Source: Actinomycetota bacterium (GTDB taxonomy: Bacteria; Actinomycetota; Actinomycetes; Nanopelagicales; Nanopelagicaceae). Taken from it: a stretch of 6,880 bases of DNA. The translations under genes and the position numbers were made by a program. The stretch spans positions 1 through 6,880 of the forward strand of contig CANGVO010000052.1 in assembly GCA_947457445.1 (NCBI GenBank), written 5' to 3'. The notes under the pieces were generated by a model. The model was not told where the DNA came from. It worked only from the letters and a program-made list of their open reading frames with translations, and made no database searches. Shown in pieces: positions 6,542 to 6,880 of this stretch. How positions within the stretch are numbered: the first letter of the stretch is position 1; each line of letters starts with the position of its first letter.

Positions 6542-6880
6542 TTATGGCTTTACGCCAGTAGCTAGTTCGCCAGAAACGATCTTTGCAGTAATTGCAGTGA
6601 CCTTATCCTGGACTTCTTGTGGAACTGATGCACTTAGATCGTGATAGTCAGATAGTCCAACTTCACCTACGAAGTTACCGGCTGCGATGGTTCCATCTTT
6701 AGCGGCAACTACGAGATCTGTTACACCCTTGACTAGCTTCTTCTCAGCTGATGTGACCAAGCATGGTTGTGCTTCTGGAACTGTGTTCCACTGGTCAATA
6801 TCTACACCGATACAGAATGCGCCAGCTGTCTGGGCAACCTTTGTAATTGCTCCGTTACCAGTGTTTCCACCTGCACCGAA
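6542..6880 (-). CDS. BMP/PnrA-family substrate-binding protein, C-terminal 112 residues (5' part beyond window)
   Basis: The reading frame is open from the right window edge to TAA at 6542-6544. The visible product starts FGAGGNTGNGA and continues with AFCIGVDIDQW (residues 21-31 of the fragment), PCLVTSAEKKLVKGV (39-53) and a C-terminal helix ending GELATGVKP. The G-rich turn, the IGVDxDQ strand and the LVTSxxK helix are characteristic of the Bmp/PnrA/Med family of nucleoside-binding lipoproteins that feed the importer encoded downstream. A TTG at 6758-6760 within the frame is an internal Leu codon, not a start. Cys23 and Cys40 of the fragment flank the DxDQ strand and could form a disulfide in the exported protein. 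The signal peptide and lipobox would be outside the window. The exact ligand cannot be inferred from this part. Confidence 0.93.
   Translation of the reverse strand, partial: FGAGGNTGNGAITKVAQTAGAFCIGVDIDQWNTVPEAQPCLVTSAEKKLVKGVTDLVVAAKDGTIAAGNFVGEVGLSDYHDLSASVPQEVQDKVTAITAKIVSGELATGVKP

Noticed and set aside
6542..6760. A separate 72-residue gene starting at the TTG at 6758-6760
   Set aside because: The frame stays open to the window edge and the upstream residues contain the conserved BMP motifs (GAGGNTGNG, IGVDIDQ), so this is the C-terminus of a longer protein.

Overview
The window carries one run of tightly packed minus-strand genes that reads from the right edge to the left. It meets a tRNA gene on the plus strand at the left edge. 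Base composition is moderate (neither strongly GC- nor AT-rich by eye) and even across all genes. Junctions are overlapping or nearly abutting, TTG starts are frequent, and the tRNA has no encoded CCA. Together with the look of the proteins, this suggests a small, streamlined actinobacterium such as a planktonic freshwater lineage. The taxonomic guess is inference only.

Layout in transcription order (right to left): the C-terminal part of a BMP/PnrA-type substrate-binding protein (6542-6880, cut by the window edge); a 148-bp gap holding a perfect 14-bp hairpin (6474-6505); two permeases of the BPD_transp_2 family (5314-6393 and 4328-5317); a 502-residue double ATPase (2820-4328); a MTAP/PNP-family nucleoside phosphorylase (2075-2815); an amidohydrolase of the MTA/SAH deaminase group (776-2074); and a short-chain dehydrogenase (75-779). 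The 3' part of a tRNA-Glu(CUC) occupies 1-55 on the opposite strand.

The first four genes form a complete purine-nucleoside-type ABC importer of the Bmp/NupNOPQ class, apart from the cut N-terminus of the binding protein. The next two are a plausible two-step catabolic pair. The deaminase would convert methylthioadenosine (or a related 5'-modified adenosine) to the inosine form. The phosphorylase has an Asn-Pro-Ala-Ala-Gly segment where adenine-specific MTAPs carry Asp, so it would then split the 6-oxopurine nucleoside into hypoxanthine and a sugar 1-phosphate. The most interesting reading of the window is therefore an import-and-salvage operon for methylthioadenosine-like nucleosides working through methylthioinosine, with a dehydrogenase of unknown substrate as its last member. 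No mobile element, CRISPR array or phage gene is visible.
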